The position numbers and the translations under genes were made by a program. A DNA stretch of 26,542 nt from Chloroflexota bacterium (lineage in GTDB: Bacteria; Chloroflexota; Dehalococcoidia; Lucifugimonadales; Lucifugimonadaceae). The stretch covers positions 1 through 26,542 of the forward strand of contig JAURLM010000263.1 in assembly GCA_030831265.1 (NCBI GenBank), given 5' to 3'. A model generated the notes under the pieces. The model was not told the DNA's origin. It made no database searches and saw only the letters and a program-made list of their open reading frames with translations. This document shows, piece by piece, positions 22,843-26,542 of this stretch. Every line of letters starts with the position of its first letter. The stretch's first letter is position 1.

Positions 22843-24252
22843 ATGCCACTTAGTGAAAATGTTCATTACTCGACCATCAGTGAGCTTGCTCCTGCTGTAA
22901 AAAGCGGTGAAATATCGCCAGTTGAACTGACTGAGGTCATGTTGGCGCGGATTCATGCGCTCAACCCGAAGCTTCGGGCGTATGAAGTGATCACTGATGA
23001 GTTGGCGATGGAACAGGCCCGGCGCGCTGAGGCTGAGATTTCCGCCGGGAAGTACCGTGGTGAACTTCACGGTATTCCCATCGCTGTCAAAGACCTGTGC
23101 TTCACTAGGGATATCGTGACCAAGGGTGGTTCAGCGGTCTTTGCGGACAACGTCCCGCAGTTTGACGCCACGGTGGTTTCCAAACTGGCAGACGCCGGTG
23201 CTGTCCTGCTGGGCAAGGTGGTCATGACCGAAGGCGCCATGGGCGGATACAACCCCGCCCTCGCGTTCCCGGAAAACCCGTGGAGGGAATCTCACTGGCC
23301 GGGTTCGTCCTCCAGTGGTTCAGGCTCCGCAACATCTGCTGGACTAGCGTTCGCAACACTCGGCAGTGACACGGGTGGCTCTATCCGGCATCCTGCGGCG
23401 GTCTGCGGGACTGTCGGCCTGAAGCCAACATGGGGGCGAGTTAGTCGCTACGGCGTCATGGATCTTGCACCGTCACTCGACCACGTTGGTCCGCTGACGC
23501 GATCAGCCCGTGACGCAGGACTGGTATTACAGGCAATCTCCGGGCATGACGTAAACGACCCGACGAGCCTGATGTCGGATGTTCCAGACATGGTCTCCGG
23601 TGCTTCCGGAGATGTCAGGGGCGTGCGTATCGGTTACGACGAGCGATACACGACGGAAGACATGGAGCCGTCATTCGCCCGTGCCGTCATCAACGGCGTA
23701 GAGGTTTTGGCGAAGCTTGGGTCGGAAATTGTTCCTGTCAAAATGCCGGAACGCTTGCGGCAGTACATGACAGCATGGCCAGTGATTTGTGGTGCCGAAG
23801 CCGCTGCTGCACACGCTGCAACATATCCATCACGAGCGGAGGAGTACGGGCCGTGGTTCCGAGAGTGGCTGCGTCGTGGATCCAACTACTCGGCGGTCGA
23901 ATACGCTCGTGCCCACGAACTGCGATTGCTCTGCAACGGTGAACTCCGGAACACCATGCACGGCATAGACCTGATGGCCTGTCCGGCAACTGCGAAGGCA
24001 GCGTACAGGGTGACGCCTGAAGAGATGTACGGGCCAATTCCCGCTGATCGAGACCCGTGGGCATCACGCTTCACCGTGCCACATGACTATGCCGGGTTGC
24101 CAACCATCACTCTGCCAGCCGGTCTGACCGATGACGGCCTGCCTGCATCGCTGCAACTGGTAGGGCATCACCTGAGCGAACCACTACTTGTGCAGGCTGG
24201 ATGCGCGTTCGAAGGTGCCACGAATCATCACAACCTGCACCCTCCGCTTTAG
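22843..24252 (+). CDS. Amidase (amidase signature family)
   Basis: The 469-residue hydrolase shows the complete Ser-cisSer-Lys machinery: K83 in GIPIAVKDLCF, the cis-serine around S158 in PGSSSSGSGSA, and nucleophile S180 in GSDTGGSIRHPA. The C-terminal part (DYAGLPTITLPAGLTDDGLP) is also typical. It resembles GatA, but the absence of gatB or gatC nearby suggests a stand-alone amidase acting on small amides. Its substrate cannot be inferred. The ribosome site before ATG 22843 is weak. It follows the OCD-family gene by 27 bases and converges with the MetAP gene at 24267. Confidence 0.93.
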   Translation: MPLSENVHYSTISELAPAVKSGEISPVELTEVMLARIHALNPKLRAYEVITDELAMEQARRAEAEISAGKYRGELHGIPIAVKDLCFTRDIVTKGGSAVFADNVPQFDATVVSKLADAGAVLLGKVVMTEGAMGGYNPALAFPENPWRESHWPGSSSSGSGSATSAGLAFATLGSDTGGSIRHPAAVCGTVGLKPTWGRVSRYGVMDLAPSLDHVGPLTRSARDAGLVLQAISGHDVNDPTSLMSDVPDMVSGASGDVRGVRIGYDERYTTEDMEPSFARAVINGVEVLAKLGSEIVPVKMPERLRQYMTAWPVICGAEAAAAHAATYPSRAEEYGPWFREWLRRGSNYSAVEYARAHELRLLCNGELRNTMHGIDLMACPATAKAAYRVTPEEMYGPIPADRDPWASRFTVPHDYAGLPTITLPAGLTDDGLPASLQLVGHHLSEPLLVQAGCAFEGATNHHNLHPPL

Positions 24253-24266
24253 CCATTTTGCGGAAC

Positions 24267-25160
24267 TCAGGCGGTGATGATTTCAGGGCCGTCTTCGCCA
24301 AGATAGATCGTGTGCTCTCGCCATCCGACGTATGCGCCAGAAATCTCCACCAGTGGGGCGTATGCCTGCATCACCCGCTGCTTCACAAGCTCGTTGATCG
24401 TGCGTTCAACAGGTTTGCGAGGTAAATGGTTGAAGTAGCGAAGCGCCACGGGAAGGCCATGCCACTCATCCAGTGCTTCCATCATGGGCGCGTACAGTTT
24501 GTTGGAAGGGCGAGGTGCGTGCTCAAGGCGGAAAATCTCAGCGTTGCCTTCGTCTTCGACATATCCCTCACCCGGCGTAGCGAACGGCTCGATGGCAAAC
24601 ATCATCCCGGTTTTTAGTTTTGGACCGCCGCGCTGCGCATGGTTGGGAATCTGCGGTGTCGAATGTAGTTCCCAACGGGCGAGGCCGTGACCGGACAGGT
24701 TGTATACCGGTTCGAAGCCGGCAGCGGCGATGGTCTCTTCGATAGCAGTGCCGACCTTGCCAACGGTCACGCCATCGGCAACCGTGCTGATTGCAGCATC
24801 CAGTGCATCGGACGCTGCCGCAATCAGTGTCTTCCAGCGTCCGTCTGCGGAAAGATCAACAGACACTCCGGTGTCGACGGGATAGCCGTCGATGTGCGCA
24901 CCGATGTCGATCTTTACCAAATCACCCTCTTCGTAACGAGTCTCGTCGGTGGGCGATGAGCAGTAATGGGCAGCGATGTTGTTACGGCTTGTCTGTGCCG
25001 GGAATGAAGGAAGTGCGCCTGCATCACGTATGCGATTCTCCACACCCTCCTGCAATTCACGCAACAACATGCCCGGCTTGATGGTTTCAGCGGCCCAGTT
25101 GCGGGCGTCTGACGCAATCTTCCCGGCTCGCCGGTAGATTTCTAAGATTTCAGGTTCCAT
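24267..25160 (-). CDS. Type II methionine aminopeptidase (M24 family)
   Basis: The 297-residue pita-bread metallopeptidase removes initiator methionine. Metal ligands are D85 (KIDIGAHIDG), D96 (YPVDTGV), H158 (NLSGHGL), E191 (FAIEPFAT) and E282 (REHTIYL); H65 (NIAAHYCS) is the substrate-pocket histidine. Between E191 and E282 is a roughly 60-residue insertion (about 219-279, KLYAPMMEALDEWHGLPVALRYF onward). This is the hallmark of type II enzymes of archaea and eukaryotes; bacterial type I enzymes lack it. Length and architecture match archaeal MetAP. ATG 25160 gives the natural start MEPEILEIYRRAG. The open frame continues to 25382, but that part has low-complexity, non-homologous sequence and overlaps the divergent aldolase. 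Confidence 0.9.
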   Translation of the reverse strand: MEPEILEIYRRAGKIASDARNWAAETIKPGMLLRELQEGVENRIRDAGALPSFPAQTSRNNIAAHYCSSPTDETRYEEGDLVKIDIGAHIDGYPVDTGVSVDLSADGRWKTLIAAASDALDAAISTVADGVTVGKVGTAIEETIAAAGFEPVYNLSGHGLARWELHSTPQIPNHAQRGGPKLKTGMMFAIEPFATPGEGYVEDEGNAEIFRLEHAPRPSNKLYAPMMEALDEWHGLPVALRYFNHLPRKPVERTINELVKQRVMQAYAPLVEISGAYVGWREHTIYLGEDGPEIITA

Positions 25161-25316
25161 TAGACAGGACGTTCTCTGTTCACTTTGTATTTCACAGGAA
25201 TTGAATTCTAGACGTGCCAGTGCTGCGAGGCGAACCCCGTTCGTCAGGTATCCGCAGAATAGCCACACCGTTATACTCGCCAGCCTGAACACCCGACATT
25301 GCGTGGAGGCTCTACT
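25161..25316. promoter_or_regulatory. Divergent promoter region between MetAP and aldolase genes
   Basis: On the plus strand TATACT (25272-25277) is a good -10 match, about 40 bases before the aldolase start. On the minus strand TAGAAT (25210-25205) is a -10-like box, about 45 bases before the MetAP start. Neither has a clear -35 partner. Confidence 0.3.
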
Positions 25317-26075
25317 TTGCCAGAAAACCGGATATTTGCTGCGAATAAACAGGGACGCAAAGCCCACTTCCTCCAGATGCACTTCCCGTCAACCGAACTG
25401 GTAGAACTGGCACGACTTGCAGGAATGGACGGCGTTGACCTTGATGGCGAGCAAGGCCACTTTGACCTGTCCGAGATTGACGAGATCTGCCGCGTTGCCA
25501 ATGCGGCCGGGATGACGGTGACAGCGCGTGTGCCATCGGTCGATCCCGTGCCGATCAAGCATTACCTGGCCCGCGGTGTGCAGGGTATCCAGGGGCCAGG
25601 GGTCGAGTCGGGTGCCCTGGCGCAGGTACTTGTTGATTCTTGCTACTACGCGCCTGCTGGGAAGCGTTCGTGGGGGCCGGGTCGAGGTCATTACTATGAC
25701 CATCAGCCGACGATGAAGGATCAATTCGGTGGCAATATCGGGTACATCGCAGATGCCAATGCAAACATATTTGTCATTGCCCAGCTCGAGAGCCAAGCAA
25801 GCATCGACAATGCCGACGCGATTCTTGCCGTCAAAGGGATTCACTGCATCACGTTTGGGCAGAACGACATGGCATCTTCGCTGGGTGTACCGGGCGAGCC
25901 TGGCCATGAAAAGGTGAAGGCAGCGCACGCCGACCTTGAGCGTCGGGCGAGGGAGGCTGGTAAGCACCTGCTGTCAGACCGCGTGACCTACGTCCGTGCC
26001 ACCGTGACGCTGCTGGACGGGATGCGAAAGCATCTTGCAGAACACCGTGATGACCCGGTTGGGCAGATCAACTAG
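25317..26075 (+). CDS. HpcH/HpaI aldolase/citrate lyase family protein
   Basis: The 252-residue class II aldolase-like TIM-barrel carries R71 (TARVPSVD), the metal ligands E158 (IAQLES) and D184 (FGQNDMASSLG), and the GVQGIQGPGVES loop (87-98). Canonical members cleave 4-hydroxy-2-oxo acids to pyruvate and an aldehyde. The usual catalytic E-H pair after beta-2 reads D43-G-E45-Q46-G-H48, so the general-base His is replaced by Gln and a His lies two residues on. Substrate and even aldolase activity are therefore uncertain. The start is TTG 25317, with GGAGG seven bases upstream; the TTG at 25299 lies before that ribosome site and is less likely. It converges on the PhyH-like gene with a 17-base gap. 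Confidence 0.88.
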   Translation: MPENRIFAANKQGRKAHFLQMHFPSTELVELARLAGMDGVDLDGEQGHFDLSEIDEICRVANAAGMTVTARVPSVDPVPIKHYLARGVQGIQGPGVESGALAQVLVDSCYYAPAGKRSWGPGRGHYYDHQPTMKDQFGGNIGYIADANANIFVIAQLESQASIDNADAILAVKGIHCITFGQNDMASSLGVPGEPGHEKVKAAHADLERRAREAGKHLLSDRVTYVRATVTLLDGMRKHLAEHRDDPVGQIN

Positions 26076-26092
26076 GCAAGGGAATCACAGGC

Positions 26093-26542
26093 TCAGGCAC
26101 AGGATGGGTCGTCACCGTCCCAACGGTTGAAGCGTGGCTGCTCTGACCGAGCCAGCGCGTCGCGCGTCTCTTTCCACATCATGTACCACGTACGAGCGTC
26201 ATGCAGCTCGTTCTTGGGGTTGGACTTGCTGCGGGCGACAAAGCCGGGGAAGACGCTGCGACCCGTTGGTTGCCCAACGGGGTGATAACGGAGGTCAAAG
26301 CTCCACCGGATTTTTTCCGAGACGTTGGGAAGCGATGAATGAACAGTGAGCTTGTTCAGGAGCAGTGCTCCGCCTTTCTTGAGCGGAACGGGCATTGCTG
26401 CACCTTCTGAGAACAGTGTAGTCGGGATGGTTAGCCCAATAGTCTCCTTGTAGCCGGGGCAGTGCGTTAGCAATTGGCCTGTGTGTGAACCCGGAACCAC
26501 CTGCAGGCAACCGTTTTCTACGTTGGCATCCATGAGCGGAAA
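26093..26542 (-). CDS. Phytanoyl-CoA dioxygenase (PhyH) family protein, C-terminal part
   Basis: The frame is open to the window edge, so the N-terminal part is missing; 149 codons are visible. FPLMDANVENGCLQVVPGSHTG is the characteristic central motif of PhyH-type Fe(II)/2-oxoglutarate dioxygenases. KLTVHSSLPN supplies the second iron-binding His. RWSFDLRY contains the Arg that would hold 2-oxoglutarate. The first His-x-Asp of the iron triad lies beyond the edge. The family hydroxylates diverse small molecules and lipids, so the substrate is unknown. Confidence 0.88.
   Translation of the reverse strand, partial: FPLMDANVENGCLQVVPGSHTGQLLTHCPGYKETIGLTIPTTLFSEGAAMPVPLKKGGALLLNKLTVHSSLPNVSEKIRWSFDLRYHPVGQPTGRSVFPGFVARSKSNPKNELHDARTWYMMWKETRDALARSEQPRFNRWDGDDPSCA

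Noticed and set aside
25161..25382. N-terminal extension of the type II MetAP to 25382.
   Set aside because: It would overlap the aldolase start region, shows no homology-like sequence, and makes the protein longer than archaeal type II enzymes, which start at the MEPEILE position.

Overview
This window most resembles a free-living marine bacterium of the Chloroflexota, possibly the SAR202/Dehalococcoidia lineage. That placement is an inference from gene content: a dnaG-rpoD pair, a corrinoid-type C1 pair (a MetF with a MetV-like tail plus a pterin methyltransferase), a T-box-controlled ileS, and several stand-alone catabolic enzymes (enolase superfamily, HpcH/HpaI aldolase, PhyH dioxygenase, amidase, ornithine cyclodeaminase family). 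G+C looks moderate. Genes are tightly packed on both strands. No tRNA, rRNA, insertion sequence, phage gene or CRISPR array was recognised.

Layout. 1-1976: the end of dnaG and the whole primary sigma factor rpoD, converging on an enolase-superfamily dehydratase/racemase (1973-3127). 3250-4074: an Fpg/Nei DNA glycosylase interrupted by one in-frame TAG. 4248-4924: two small membrane/envelope proteins. 9646 down to 4938 (minus strand): a potassium-uptake cluster (KtrB/TrkH channel, RCK protein, UspA-like protein, short RCK_N protein, second full RCK protein) that runs directly into pheA (prephenate dehydratase). 9825-12567: the C1 pair. 12564-13653: two secreted or lipidated small proteins of unknown role. 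13885-16735: a BrkB/YihY membrane protein and a GT39-like membrane glycosyltransferase. 20280 down to 16774: an isoleucine T-box leader with its terminator, then ileS. 20362-21734: ThpR and a CopD-like membrane protein, divergent. 21826-24252: an OCD/mu-crystallin family enzyme and an amidase. 25160 down to 24267: a type II (archaeal/eukaryotic-style) methionine aminopeptidase. 25317-26075: an HpcH/HpaI aldolase. 26542 down to 26093: the C-terminal part of a PhyH-type dioxygenase that runs off the window.

How they work together. The potassium cluster would form one transport system with several nucleotide-sensing subunits. The C1 pair can transfer a methyl group from a methylated corrinoid protein to tetrahydrofolate and oxidise methyl-H4F to methylene-H4F (or run in reverse for methionine synthesis). 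The T-box links isoleucyl-tRNA charging to ileS transcription. The remaining catabolic enzymes look like single genes or short pairs, not one pathway. I found no obviously new multi-gene system. The best leads are the amber-interrupted glycosylase, the type II MetAP, the aldolase lacking the usual catalytic histidine, the C1 pair, the three-RCK potassium cluster, and a nested inverted/tandem repeat at 13106-13146.
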